DNA of 64,000 nt from Exiguobacterium sp. AM39-5BH (GCF_003467445.1 NZ_QSGS01000002.1:1-64000); one strand, 5' to 3'. Positions 9,133 to 18,211 are shown, numbered from the stretch's first letter. The notes: generated by a model from the letters alone, not told the origin. Made by a program: numbers and translations.

Positions 9133-10058
9133 GTTGTTTCCTCCAATTGAGATAGTGGGGTGACGCTGACTTCGCCGACCAAGCGGTCCACGTCTTCTTT
9201 TGTGCACAGCCCGAACGTATATGCAGACGCGCTGCCGGTCGTAACCGCATAGCGGAACGCTTCGGTTGCGTCGTGGTCGAGAATGTTGGCGACGAATCCG
9301 GCGACGAGTGAATCACCTGCGCCGACCGAGTTGACGAGTTTGCCGCTCGGTGTGTTCGCCGTATAGGCGCCTGAACTGTTGACGAGCATCGCACCGTCAC
9401 CGGCGAATGAGACGATGACGTTTTGAGCACCGCGTTCGACCAACTGCTCCGCATACGGGAGCGCCTGTTCGAACGTCTCGATGTCTGTATCGAACAGTTC
9501 ACCGAGTTCATGGTGGTTCGGTTTAATCATGAGCGGTTTGAGTGAGAGGACTTCGAGCATCGCTTCCTTCGTCGTATCGACGACGAACTCGGCACCGTTT
9601 GCCCGCACCGTCTCAGCGAGCGTGCGGTAGAGTGTATCCGGCAGATTGCCCGGAATGCTTCCGGCGAGGACGACGATGTCGCCCGGTTGAACGTGATCGA
9701 ACTGACGCGTCAACCGTTCAAGTTCCGTGTCCGAGATGACCGGGCCGCTCGCGTTCAATTCCGTCTCTTCTTGCGCTCGAATCTTGACGTTGATGCGCGT
9801 CTGACCATCGACTTCGACGAAATCGGTTTGGACGCCTTTGTCGGTCAGCGCCTTCTTGATGAAGTCTCCCGTCGTGCCGCCGACGAATCCTAACGCGACT
9901 GTGTCGACGTCATATTCACGTAAGACGAACGCGACGTTGATGCCTTTTCCTCCGGCCCGCTGCGTCGTCTCTTGAATCCGGTTGACTTCACCGAGGACGA
10001 CTTCAGGGAGCGTCACGTAATAATCGATTGAGGGGTTCAGTGTTAACGTGTAAATCAT
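9129..10058 (-). CDS. fruK: 1-phosphofructokinase
   Basis: A 309-residue PfkB-family sugar kinase that phosphorylates fructose-1-phosphate to fructose-1,6-bisphosphate in the cytoplasm. Visible signatures are the N-terminal LNPSIDYYV, the glycine-rich RAGGKGINVAFVL, and the C-terminal catalytic NSVGAGDSLVAGF with the general-base Asp. I start at the ATG at 10058, which overlaps the fruR stop as ATGA. A longer reading to 10118 lies entirely inside fruR and is not needed. Middle gene of the fructose operon. Confidence 0.95.
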   Translation of the reverse strand: MIYTLTLNPSIDYYVTLPEVVLGEVNRIQETTQRAGGKGINVAFVLREYDVDTVALGFVGGTTGDFIKKALTDKGVQTDFVEVDGQTRINVKIRAQEETELNASGPVISDTELERLTRQFDHVQPGDIVVLAGSIPGNLPDTLYRTLAETVRANGAEFVVDTTKEAMLEVLSLKPLMIKPNHHELGELFDTDIETFEQALPYAEQLVERGAQNVIVSFAGDGAMLVNSSGAYTANTPSGKLVNSVGAGDSLVAGFVANILDHDATEAFRYAVTTGSASAYTFGLCTKEDVDRLVGEVSVTPLSQLEETT

Positions 10059-10801
10059 TGGGCGTTCACCACCTTTGTGATTGATTGAATTGAACTGACG
10101 CTTGTCGAGTCGCTCCATGTGACGAGTGTAGCCGCTTCGAGCGGTGCCACCCGGCTGAACGAACGTTTCCCGAATTTTGAATCGTCCGCCAAGATGTATG
10201 CCTCGCGCGCCAATTCGATTGCTGTTTTTTTGACGAGTGCCTCTTCCGGGTCTGGGGTCGTGTATCCGGCTTCTAAATCGACACCGTTGATGCCGAGAAA
10301 GGCGAGGTCGACTCGATAGTTCATCATGCTCTCCCGAGCGTTATAGCCGACGAGTGCCTGTGTCGACCGTTTCAACTCACCGCCGATCACGAACGTCTTA
10401 ATATCAAGATCGAACAAGTCGTCGGCAATCGGTAAACTGTTCGTCACGACGATGACGTCTTTTCCATCTAAGAAAGGAACCATCGCTTGCGTCGTCGTCC
10501 CGGCATCGAGATAGACGGACATCCCGTCTTCGATGAATGTCGCGGCCTTCCGTGCGATCGCGACTTTTTCATCGACATGTTGATCTCGTTTCTCCTCGAA
10601 CGTCGGCTCTTCTTCGTAGCGGGCCACGAGCGTTGCGCCGCCGTGCACCCGTTCGAGATAACCTTCGCCTTCGAGGTCGGTCAAATCCCGGCGAATCGTC
10701 GACTCCGACGATGCCGTCAACTCGACCAATTCTTTCAATTTGACAATCTTTTGCTCCGACAGACGTTGCAAAATCAGTTGATGTCGTTGCTTCGTTAACA
10801 T
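10055..10801 (-). CDS. fruR: DeoR-family repressor of the fructose operon
   Basis: A 248-residue DeoR-family regulator. The N-terminal winged helix (about residues 5-56) contains the family signature SSESTIRRDLTDLEGEGYLERVHGG in part. The C-terminal sugar-phosphate sensing domain has the DAGTTTQAM and TNSLPIA segments. In related operons the effector is fructose-1-phosphate, the product of FruA. It is first in fruR-fruK-fruA and probably autoregulates through the three 10-bp repeats just upstream. Ribosome binding site is CGGAGGG. Confidence 0.93.
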   Translation of the reverse strand: MLTKQRHQLILQRLSEQKIVKLKELVELTASSESTIRRDLTDLEGEGYLERVHGGATLVARYEEEPTFEEKRDQHVDEKVAIARKAATFIEDGMSVYLDAGTTTQAMVPFLDGKDVIVVTNSLPIADDLFDLDIKTFVIGGELKRSTQALVGYNARESMMNYRVDLAFLGINGVDLEAGYTTPDPEEALVKKTAIELAREAYILADDSKFGKRSFSRVAPLEAATLVTWSDSTSVSSIQSITKVVNAQ

Positions 10802-10821
10802 CGTATTCCCTCCGTAGCTTT

Positions 10822-10850
10822 AATATAAAGCGTTTTCATTTAAAAAACAA
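10822..10850 (-). promoter_or_regulatory. Promoter of the fructose operon with cre-like site in the spacer
   Basis: On the minus strand a -35 TTGTTT (10845-10850) and a -10 TATATT (10822-10827) are 17 bases apart. The spacer and -10 contain ATGAAAACGCTTTAT (10825-10839), matching the CcpA cre consensus WTGNAANCGNWNNCW at 14 of 15 positions. CcpA binding there would block the promoter when glucose is present. Confidence 0.65.
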
Positions 10851-10873
10851 TCATAAACATTCAAAAACATTCA
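10844..10873 (-). promoter_or_regulatory. Three tandem 10-bp operators, probably for FruR
   Basis: On the minus strand TGAATGTTTT, TGAATGTTTA and TGATTGTTTT follow each other without a gap, one DNA turn apart. The last overlaps the -35. DeoR-family regulators commonly bind direct repeats of this kind. Binding by FruR is inferred from position. Confidence 0.65.
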
Positions 10874-10903
10874 TCTTTTTTTGCGTTGTCACAATTATAA
10901 CAT

Positions 10904-10931
10904 AAAAAACGGTCACTTAGTGACCGTTTTT
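10904..10931. terminator. Terminator after hydrolase gene, symmetric
   Basis: AAAACGGTCACT and AGTGACCGTTTT arms form a near-perfect hairpin with T runs on both strands, between the hydrolase stop and the fruR promoter. Confidence 0.85.
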
Positions 10932-10940
10932 GGTAGTTCG

Positions 10941-11852
10941 TTATCGTTTTATCAACCAATCATTCAACCGACGGATGAGTTCGGGATGAAGCGGCGCCTC
11001 AATGGCGTCCCGATATTCCTTATGCAATGTGAGGAGTGCGTGCGGAATGGTCCGTTCGACGAGCAAGTGGTTCATGTCGTGGATGATGTGGCTGTCGACG
11101 TCCCCTTTCGTCCGAATCGAGTGGACGTGTTCCGGCGGGACTTGAACGTCGCGATCACCGGATAGGGCGAGCAACGGCACCCGCACATGTTCGAGCCGTT
11201 CGCGGACGTCATACGACGCATGCTCGCGAATCCATTTGGCGTTCACGACTTGGCCGCGGTACTTGAAAGCGGCGACGTTCGTCCGCAGCGACCGTTCGAG
11301 CAAATCGTCTTGCCGCTGGCGAATCTTCTTCGGAACACCGGTCAGTCGATAGAACATGCCCTTGAGTCCTTTCACCGAACCGACCTCACTGGCGAGCGCG
11401 TCGGCTTGCAGCAGGAACATCTTCTTCGAGGAATCGTTGAATCCGGCAAGAAGGATCAGTCCGGCCGCGTCCGTCTCGAGCTGGACCGCCGGGGCGATGA
11501 CGGCCCCTTCGCTATGGCCGAGCACATACATGTCTCCTGCGTCCGGCTCTTGTTTGATGGCGTTGACGACGGTGAGCGCGTCTGCCACCAGGTCGTGCAG
11601 CCCGACTTTATTGAAATCACCGTCCGATTCACCGATGCCTTGTTTATCATATCGGTAGACGTTGACACCCATCTGAAAGAGCGCCTCGGCCAGTTTTTTA
11701 TATGTGCCGAATCGGGATGGTCCCACATTGCCGTCCCGGTCGCTCGGCCCGCTCCCGCTGAGCAGGACGACCGTCTTCCGCGGCTCGCCGTGGGTCATCC
11801 ACGTACCGGCTAGTTGTCCATAATTCGTTGTCACGTTCAGTTGTCGTTCCAT
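10941..11852 (-). CDS. Alpha/beta hydrolase
   Basis: A 303-residue serine hydrolase. The nucleophile elbow is GHSEG with Ser114; the oxyanion strand is VVLLSGSGPSDRDGN near residue 30; the likely acid and base are in LALSGDRDVQVPPEH and IHDMNHLL near the C-terminus. This pattern is common in bacterial esterases or peptidases of the DUF/BAAT-like type; substrate unknown. The ATG at 11852 follows GGGGAGG. The IS element ends only about 50 bases upstream, so the insertion may have replaced the native promoter. Confidence 0.85.
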   Translation of the reverse strand: MERQLNVTTNYGQLAGTWMTHGEPRKTVVLLSGSGPSDRDGNVGPSRFGTYKKLAEALFQMGVNVYRYDKQGIGESDGDFNKVGLHDLVADALTVVNAIKQEPDAGDMYVLGHSEGAVIAPAVQLETDAAGLILLAGFNDSSKKMFLLQADALASEVGSVKGLKGMFYRLTGVPKKIRQRQDDLLERSLRTNVAAFKYRGQVVNAKWIREHASYDVRERLEHVRVPLLALSGDRDVQVPPEHVHSIRTKGDVDSHIIHDMNHLLVERTIPHALLTLHKEYRDAIEAPLHPELIRRLNDWLIKR

Positions 11853-11904
11853 CGTATCGCCTCCCCTTTCATCATACCGAAGGAACGGACCCGTTTCGAT
11901 TGAC

Positions 11905-12060
11905 ACTCCCACGGCTAAAGCCGCAAGCCCATCCCTTCAGGATGGGTGGGATTCTGAAGTGCCCGTGCGGACGCAGGCCATTTCTGTTTTGTCCGAGCCT
12001 TCAGATGAGGGTGTGCCATCACCCTTCCTGAGACAGACCCTATAGGTTCTCAGGCTGGTT
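11905..12060 (-). ncRNA. Candidate omega/reRNA at the tnpB 3' end
   Basis: In this family the guide RNA of TnpB is transcribed from the tnpB 3' end through the right-end hairpins, with the guide in the flanking DNA. Here the segment from the tnpB stop to the hairpins (GCGGCTTTAGCCG, CCCATCC-GGATGGG) fits. The guide would then be read from host bases just below 11905. The placement is inferred, not seen from RNA data. Confidence 0.4.
11912..11946 (-). repeat. Right-end subterminal hairpins of the IS element
   Basis: CGGCTAAAGCCG at 11912-11923 and CCCATCC-CTTCA-GGATGGG at 11928-11946 form two adjacent hairpins. In IS200/IS605 elements such hairpins are recognised by the Y1 transposase. Confidence 0.7.
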
Positions 12061-13125
12061 GACTGTCACCATCAACCACAGGTGCGTACCGGATGTTCAT
12101 CGCACCCACAATATCTCTGTGTTTCTTGAATCCGCACGGACACGAATATGTTCGATCTTTCGCTTTGTTTCGGCTCCCGCAAGAAGGACATGTCTGAGAT
12201 GTGTGTGCAGGGTTGACATATTCGACCTTGATTCCTTCTAACTTCGCCTTGTATTCGATGAATGTGGCTAAGCGATGGAACGACCAGGTGTGCAGGTTCT
12301 TGGCGTTTTTACGGCTTGTTCTTGCCGTCTGTCGGATGTTCGCCAGTCTTTCGAGGCGGATGACAGAGATATGGTTCTCTTTTGCGAAGTCGACGATCTC
12401 ACGGCTCACCTTGTGATCCTTGTCTCGCATCCAGCGTTGCTCTTTGTTGTCCAGCTTCTTGATCGCCTTCAGTTTCTTCTGTTGACCGAGCCCTTTCCGT
12501 TTCGCCCGGAACTTGCGTTTCATGTACTTGTTCTCGCGCCCGTTCCCGAAAAAACGCACCTTGTCACAGCCCGTGGACGCTACGGCAGGGACTTTCAGGC
12601 CGAGGTCGACCCCTAGCACCTCGTTCCTGTTTTTTCTGTCGTACGAACCGTGACGGCGATCTGGGCGATCCATTTGTCCGACTTCCTCGTGATGCGTAGC
12701 GTGCCCAGTTTGTTGGCGAGGAGCGTGGCGTTCCGGTTGTCCGGGTCGACCATGTCGGCACGGATGGCCGTCTTCTTCACGTTCCCCTCGATGATGATCG
12801 GGAGGGAGACCGACTCGAAGTCGAACGAGTAGTTCTGGTTGTTCCAGGTGCAGTACGGCTTCTTGAGGACCGGGACGACCTGGAAGTCCTTCTTCTTCGC
12901 CCTCTTGAACACGCTCTTCGCGTCCTGGATGGCCTGGTTCTTGACGGCGCTCGGCAGGTCCGCCGTGACATGTTTGTTCGTCAGTTTCAAGCTCTCCCGG
13001 GCCTGCACCATGGCCGCGACGAGCTGGTTCGCCGTGCGGATGTAGGTGTCCATCATCCGCTCCAAGATGGCCTGTTGCGCTTTCGTCGGATGGAGTTTGA
13101 TGTTCACGGTCAATGTCTGCGACAC
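12050..13125 (-). CDS. tnpB: TnpB (OrfB) RNA-guided nuclease, frameshifted
   Basis: Two overlapping frames together encode a TnpB of about 358 residues. The N-terminal part (GTG at 13125 after AAGGGG) ends in VRTTEKTGTRC. The rest continues in the -1 frame from RNEVLGVDLG. All RuvC catalytic positions are there: Asp in GVDLGLK, Glu in IRLERLANI, Asp in KHRDIVGAMNI. The zinc finger CPSCG...CPCG is also complete. The shift falls at six As on the coding strand (T run at 12630-12635); one more A restores the frame. TnpB proteins cut DNA using a guide RNA from the element's right end. The cause could be an assembly error, a recent mutation, or slippage on the A run. Confidence 0.85.
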
Positions 13126-13129
13126 GGTC

Positions 13130-13528
13130 TCATCCCCTTGTCTTTTGTTCCTCTACATAACGTTTGATGGTCTCGCTGGAGACGTTTCCCGCCGTCGACA
13201 CGAAGAAGGATCTCGTCCAGAGGCTCGTGAGATGTGTGAGGTGTGGGAACTCCTCCCTGAGCCGCTTCGACGAGATGCCTTTGATGCGCGCCATGATGTC
13301 GGACGGGCTGATGGATGGCAATGCGGATAAGAAGAGATGTGTGTGGTCCCGGTCGCACTCGATGGCGAGGAGGTGGATGTCGAGCCCTTCGCAGACATCG
13401 TGGACGATCTCTTTGAACCGTCGCTCGAACAGGTCGTCATCGAACAGTTTTCGGCGATACCTCGGGCAGAACACGAAATGATAATGGAGCATCGACACGG
13501 TGGTGTTGGTTCTTCGATAGTTGTTCAT
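13130..13528 (-). CDS. tnpA: IS200-type Y1 transposase
   Basis: A 132-residue single-domain transposase of the HUH type. The metal-binding HxH motif is DHTHLFL. The catalytic tyrosine is in ETIKRYVEEQ near the C-terminus. It cuts and joins single-stranded ends of the element. The N-terminal TVSMLHYHFVFCPRYRRKLF is typical. The start codon has only a poor ribosome binding site, as is usual for tightly controlled transposases, and an imperfect inverted repeat lies in the leader. The stop lies just before the tnpB GTG. The gene is intact. Confidence 0.93.
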   Translation of the reverse strand: MNNYRRTNTTVSMLHYHFVFCPRYRRKLFDDDLFERRFKEIVHDVCEGLDIHLLAIECDRDHTHLFLSALPSISPSDIMARIKGISSKRLREEFPHLTHLTSLWTRSFFVSTAGNVSSETIKRYVEEQKTRG

Positions 13529-13592
13529 ACGTTCATTGTATCACTTCGTTTATTTAAGAGATACACTTTCTCGCGATAAGATCATACTTGTT

Positions 13593-13662
13593 GATTTCTG
13601 AAATTCCGACTAGCGGAACTCCGAAATCAAGCTCACGTTCATCCCACCACTGAAGCAGTGGG
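13593..13662 (-). repeat. Left-end hairpin and tnpA leader inverted repeat
   Basis: CCCAC-CACTGAAG-CAGTGGG at 13643-13662 is the left-end hairpin. Next to it, 13593-13628 is a 36-base imperfect inverted repeat (GATTTC/GAAATC and TTCCG/CGGAA arms) in the tnpA leader, which might limit tnpA translation. Confidence 0.6.
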
Positions 13663-13670
13663 CTTTCTCG

Positions 13671-13868
13671 TTCGCAAATTCTGTAAAAGAATAGACCGCC
13701 CCATATGTGACGGTCTTACTTCTTATTTGATTGTCAACCACCCCATAACCATTTCATGTGATCACGCCTCGCTACTTGATTGTGTCCTTATCCGTGTAAC
13801 CGAGATGACCGGGAAACCAGCTTGCTTATACTCACCTTTGCCTACCAATTATATGTTACTTTTCATTC
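13671..13868. other. Non-coding stretch between IS element and adhE terminator
   Basis: About 200 bases with no credible gene. It has a short GACCG/CGGTC hairpin near 13692-13716 that may be the remains of a terminator interrupted by the IS insertion. Nothing else recognised. Confidence 0.4.
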
Positions 13869-13903
13869 AAAAAACAGCCTCCCTCTTTTGAGGGAAGCCG
13901 TTT
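13869..13903 (-). terminator. Terminator of adhE
   Basis: GGCTTCCCTC-AAAA-GAGGGAGGCTG on the minus strand followed by TTTTTT. Confidence 0.85.
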
Positions 13904-13917
13904 GGTTGGGACATGAA

Positions 13918-16508
13918 TTACACGCCTTCGTAGGCTGCGTACATGATCTCTTTCAATTCTTCGACGAGCGGCATTTTCGGGTTGGCCGTCGTACATTGGT
14001 CTTCGAACGCGTCGACAGCCATCTTGTCGATTTTCGCGTCGAGGTCCGCTTTCTTGATGCCTTGAGCTTTGAACGAGAGCTTAATGTTCAAGCGCTGACC
14101 GAGTTCGATAATCGCTTGCACGAGTGATTCGACCCCTTCTTCCGTCGTGTTGGCTGGAAGTCCGAGGTAGCGCGCGATTTCAGCGTAACGCTCGTCGGCG
14201 ATGAATGACTCATATTTCGGGAACGCCGCGAGTTTCGATGGGCGTGTCGCGTTATAGCGGATGACGTGCGGCATGAGGATCGCGTTCGTCCGTCCGTGAG
14301 GGACGTGGAACTCGCCACCGATTTTGTGGGCGATCGAGTGGTTGATACCGAGGAACGCGTTCGCGAACGCCATACCTGCCATCGTTGAAGCGTTGTGAAC
14401 TTTCTGACGCGCTTCGGCGTCACTGCCGTTCTCATACGCTTTCGGGAGGTAATCGAAGATCATCTTCATCGAACGAAGCGCGAGTCCGTCTGTATAATCG
14501 TTAGCCATGACTGAGACATATGCTTCGATGGCGTGTGTCAACACGTCCATTCCTGTATCGGCCGTAATCGATGCTGGGACCGTCATGACGAACTCAGGGT
14601 CGACGATGGCGACGTCCGGTGTGATTGCGTAGTCAGCGATCGGATATTTCACGTTGCGTTTTTTATCTGTGATGACCGTGAACGGTGTCACTTCTGAACC
14701 CGTACCAGATGTCGTCGGGATAGCGACGAACATAGACTTGTTGCCAAGTGTCGGGAACTTGTACGTCCGTTTGCGGATATCCATGAATTTTTGGCGAGGT
14801 TCGAGAACTTCTCTTCTGGGCGTTCGTAGAAGAGCCACATGCCTTTCGCGGCATCCATTGGTGATCCACCGCCGAGCGCGATAATCATATCCGGTTGGAA
14901 GTGATGCATCGCTTCAGCACCGCGCATGACCGTCTCAACTGACGGGTCTGGCTCGACTTGGTCGAAGATGCGGTACTCGACGCCAGCAGGCAAGTTTTTG
15001 ACGACTTTATCGGCAAATCCGAGTTTGACCATCATTTCATCCGTGACGATCATCGCCCGTTTTTTCGATGTGAGCGATTGAAGGTACTGGACCGAGTTTT
15101 TCTCAAAGTAAATCTTTTCAGGGACTTTAAACCATTGCATATTCACGCGACGTCTCGCCACCTTTTTCACGTTGAGTAGATGTTTCGCCGTCACGTTCTC
15201 AGAGACGGAGTTTTTACCGTACGACCCACAACCGAGTGTGAGCGATGGTGTCATTTCGTTATAGAGGTCACCGATACCACCGTGTGCCGTTGGCGAGTTG
15301 ACGATGATGCGGCAAGCTTTCATCCGGAGTCCGAATGCGAGGATGGCGTCGTCGTCAGTCGAGTGGATCGCTGCCGTATGTCCGAGACCACCGATTTCGA
15401 GCATCTGCTCAGCGATGGCGAATCCTTCTTCACGCGATTGGACTTTATAGGCGCCGAGCACCGGGCTGAGTTTCTCATGTGAGAGGAGTTCTGTCGCACC
15501 GACCGTCTCGAGTTCGGCGATCAAGATTTTCGTGTCGGCTGGGACTGTGAGTCCAGCTCTCTCAGCGATCCACGCTGCCGGTTTCCCGACGATTTCCGGG
15601 TTGACCGCACAAGAGTCTGTTTTGATGACGAGTGTCTCGAGTTTCGCTTTCTCTTCTGGTGAGCAGAAGTAGCAACCGAGCGCCGTCATTTCGGCTTTCA
15701 CTTCTTCGTACACTTCTTGATCGACGATAATCGCTTGTTCAGACGCACAGATCATACCGTTATCGAACGTTTTCGACAAGATGACGTCCGAGATGGCACG
15801 TTTCACTTTCGCTGTTTTATCAATGTAGGCAGGAACGTTACCAGGACCGACACCAAGGGCCGGTTTACCAGTCGAGTAGGCTGATTTGACCATCGCCGCT
15901 CCACCTGTCGCGAGAACCATGGCCACACCCGGATGATTCATGAGCGCTTTCGTCGCGTCGAGAGACGGTTTTTCAACCCATTGAATCAAATGTTCCGGAG
16001 CTCCCGCCTCGATGGCTGCGTCACGAAGGATGCGAGCTGCTTCACTTGAGCACTGTTGCGCTGACGGGTGGAAACCGAAGATGATCGGGTTACGTGTTTT
16101 GATGGCGATGATTGCTTTGAACATCGTCGTTGATGTCGGGTTCGTAACCGGTGTGACCCCGGCGACGACACCGACTGGTTCCGCGATGTACGTGATGCCG
16201 TTTTGCTCATCGTCTTCGATGACGCCGACCGTCTTCTCGCCACGGAGTGAGTTATAAATATATTCTGTCGCAAAGATGTTTTTGATCATTTTATCTTCAA
16301 ACACACCGCGACCTGTTTCTTCATATGCATGTTTCGCGAGGGCGACGTGTTGTTCGAGACCGGCTAACGCCATCGCTTGAACAATCGCATCGATTTTCTC
16401 TTGGTCGAACGTCATCAATGTCTCGAGCGCCGTGTGGGCTCTAGTGACGAGCGTGTCGACCATCTGTTCTGCTGATGTTTCTACTACTGCTTTCTCTTTA
16501 ACTGCCAT
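13918..16508 (-). CDS. adhE: Bifunctional acetaldehyde-CoA/alcohol dehydrogenase, frameshifted
   Basis: AdhE converts acetyl-CoA to ethanol and recycles NADH in fermentation. The N-terminal aldehyde dehydrogenase half has the catalytic Cys in DNGMICASEQ. The C-terminal iron-dependent alcohol dehydrogenase half has GGGSPMDAAK and the metal-binding His residues of HAIEAYVS and HKIGGEFHVPHG. The frame breaks at a run of five As on the coding strand (T run 14788-14792). One more A joins ...FSNLAKKFMDIRKRTYKF and gives 863 residues, a normal length. The reading between the two halves is otherwise perfect, so an assembly error is likely. A Rex box and a cre site lie upstream. Ribosome binding site is GAGGAGG. 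Confidence 0.93.
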
Positions 16509-16648
16509 GTTGGGTTCCTCCTCATGAATGAGAGCTTATACTGTTGACTTGATGGAGAGCACGGGGCAATCAGTTGGTTTGAGAAGAGTTTGTGCTTTCC
16601 TTCACATTCATAGAATACAACGTTTCTTGCATTTTGTGCGTGACAACA

Positions 16649-16666
16649 ATGTGAACTCTTTCACAA
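16649..16666. promoter_or_regulatory. Rex operator upstream of adhE
   Basis: ATGTGAACTCTTTCACAA matches the Rex consensus TTGTGAANNNNTTCACAA at every fixed position but the first. Rex releases DNA at high NADH/NAD+, which would switch on adhE when oxygen or other electron acceptors are short. Confidence 0.8.
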
Positions 16667-16722
16667 TATTTTTTAGAAGAATGAGGATAGGGCTTGCTTT
16701 TTAGGGTGACGCTCAGTAAAAT

Positions 16723-16772
16723 CGAATGCGTTTTCATGAAAATAAAGCACAACCTATATGTAAACGCTTACA
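16723..16772. promoter_or_regulatory. Two cre sites between adhE and the MarR-like gene
   Basis: ATGTAAACGCTTACA at 16758-16772 matches the CcpA cre consensus WTGNAANCGNWNNCW fully and is a near-perfect palindrome. A second site at 16723-16737 (minus strand ATGAAAACGCATTCG) matches 14 of 15. The 380-base gap could serve adhE, the divergent regulator, or both. Confidence 0.65.
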
Positions 16773-16888
16773 TTGATTGTGTACATGATGAGGCGAATGC
16801 GCTGTGCAAAATATCACGGGATGAGGATTGGTCGTCCACCTCGCTCTCGGTTGTGTATAATGAAGAAAGAACCTAATTAGGAAGTGAC

Positions 16889-17340
16889 ATGAATATGCCG
16901 AGACAAGACGCAGCCGATCAGTTCGTGAAACTGATCCCATTAATTCGCCGGAAGTTGTTACGCCGTTCCGACCTCCCGCAAATCCCTAACTTGAACTTTT
17001 CCCACTTTCATCTCCTCATGTTGATCGAAGATGAAGGCGCGGTCACGAACGGACACATCAGTGAGACGTTATCGATCGCCCCGCCGAACGTGACGCCGCT
17101 CATCACGAAGCTCGTCGATGAGGCTATATCACCCGCCTCTCGGACGAACGCGATCGCCGCGTCATCTGGAATCAACTGACCGATAAGGGCGAACTTGCCC
17201 TTCGCGAGCGCCGTGATTCGTTTCGACGGCTGTTCGAGGACCGTCTCGCGTTTCTGAACGAGGAAGAGACGGACCGTCTGATTGACAGTTTGAAGACGCT
17301 GACAGAGATCGTCGAGAAGATGGATAAGAGCGAGGGATGA
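16889..17340 (+). CDS. MarR-family transcriptional regulator, frameshifted
   Basis: The first part reads a MarR winged helix (NFSHFHLLMLIEDEGAVTNGHI, then the recognition segment IAPPNVTPLITKLVDEG). It then runs out of frame at GAGGCT near 17122. Adding one G gives DEGYITRLSDERDRRVIWNQL, the usual MarR wing, and a protein of 150 residues ending at 17340, a typical length. So the gene is probably intact in the organism. Ligand and targets are unknown. It is divergent from adhE, and the two could share the intergenic cre and Rex sites. The start follows AGGAAGTG. Confidence 0.8.
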
Positions 17341-17419
17341 TTTTTGCTCGTCAACATCCACGTCTTCTTATATAATCGAGGATGAATCTATCGAACAATG
17401 GAAAGAGAGATGACATGTA

Positions 17420-18133
17420 ATGGGTCGTAAATGGAACAACATTAAAGAGAAAAAGGCGTCAAAAGACGCCAACACGAGTCGCATCTACGCGAAGTTCGGC
17501 CGTGAAATCTACGTAGCCGCCCGTCAAGGAGAACCAGATCCAGAATCAAACCAAGCGCTCAAATTCGTCGTCGAACGAGCGAAGACGTACAACGTCCCGC
17601 GCGCCATCATCGACCGCGCCATCGACAAAGCGAAAGGCGGCGACGAAGAGAACTTCGATGAGCTCCGCTATGAAGGGTTCGGACCGAACGGCTCGATGAT
17701 CATCGTCGACACGCTCACAAACAATGTCAACCGGACGGCGTCTGAAGTCCGTGCCGCTTTCGGTAAAAACGGCGGCAACATGGGGGTAAGCGGATCGGTC
17801 GCTTACATGTTCGACGCGACGGCTGTCATCGGTGTCAACGGCATGTCTGCCGACGACGTACTCGAACTCATGATGGAGCACGACCTCGACGTCCGTGATG
17901 TCATCGAAGAAGATGAGACGGTGATCGTCTATGCGGAACCAGAAGCGTTCCATGCCGTCCAGACTGCCTTCAAAGCAGCAGGCATCGAGACGTTCGAAGT
18001 CGCCGAGTTGACGATGCTGCCCCAAAACGAGATTACCCTCGACGACGAGTCGAAAGAACAGTTTGAAAAACTACTCGACGTCCTCGAAGACCTCGAAGAC
18101 GTGCGCCAGGTATACCATAACGTTGAAGGATGA
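17420..18133 (+). CDS. YebC/PmpR family protein (YeeI-like)
   Basis: A 237-residue member of the YebC/PmpR family. The N-terminal region [20 protein letters not shown] and [14 protein letters not shown] is characteristic, followed by the acidic loop [14 protein letters not shown] and the C-terminal domain with QNEITLDDE. Family members were described as transcriptional regulators. More recent work on related proteins points to a role in translation at proline-rich stalls. Length agrees with YeeI of Bacillus. The ribosome binding site is weak (GAGAGATG). It ends with a strong terminator. Confidence 0.9.
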   Translation: MGRKWNNIKEKKASKDANTSRIYAKFGREIYVAARQGEPDPESNQALKFVVERAKTYNVPRAIIDRAIDKAKGGDEENFDELRYEGFGPNGSMIIVDTLTNNVNRTASEVRAAFGKNGGNMGVSGSVAYMFDATAVIGVNGMSADDVLELMMEHDLDVRDVIEEDETVIVYAEPEAFHAVQTAFKAAGIETFEVAELTMLPQNEITLDDESKEQFEKLLDVLEDLEDVRQVYHNVEG

Positions 18134-18140
18134 CGAACGA

Positions 18141-18171
18141 GCGATAACTTTTCGGAGTTATCGCTTTTTTT
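18141..18171 (+). terminator. Terminator after YebC-family gene
   Basis: GCGATAACTTTTCGGAGTTATCGC followed by seven Ts. Confidence 0.9.
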
Positions 18172-18182
18172 GAACAATCGAT

Positions 18183-18211
18183 TTGACAACCCGAAACACG
18201 TATGTTAAATT
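18183..18211 (+). promoter_or_regulatory. Sigma-A type promoter of the antiporter gene
   Basis: -35 TTGACA (18183-18188), 17-base spacer, -10 TAAATT (18206-18211), about 65 bases before the antiporter start. Confidence 0.6.

Larger units (their letters stand above)
11901..13670 (-). mobile_element. IS200/IS605-family insertion sequence with tnpA and tnpB
   Basis: A Y1 transposase gene (tnpA) and an OrfB/TnpB gene lie in the same direction, bounded by subterminal hairpins instead of inverted repeats. The left end (on the minus strand) has the hairpin at 13643-13662, the right end those at 11912-11946. Both hairpins carry a CCCAC/GTGGG-type stem with CTTCA in the loop. No target duplication is expected in this family. 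Exact ends are not certain to better than about 10 bases. Confidence 0.85.

Noticed and set aside
10844..10873. CRISPR-like repeat
   Set aside because: Ten-base repeats with no spacers, placed on a promoter: operators, not an array. No CRISPR array was seen anywhere.
13918..16508. Reading adhE as two separate enzymes or as a programmed frameshift
   Set aside because: The two halves join exactly with one added A, the second half lacks a ribosome binding site, and AdhE is one protein in all relatives.
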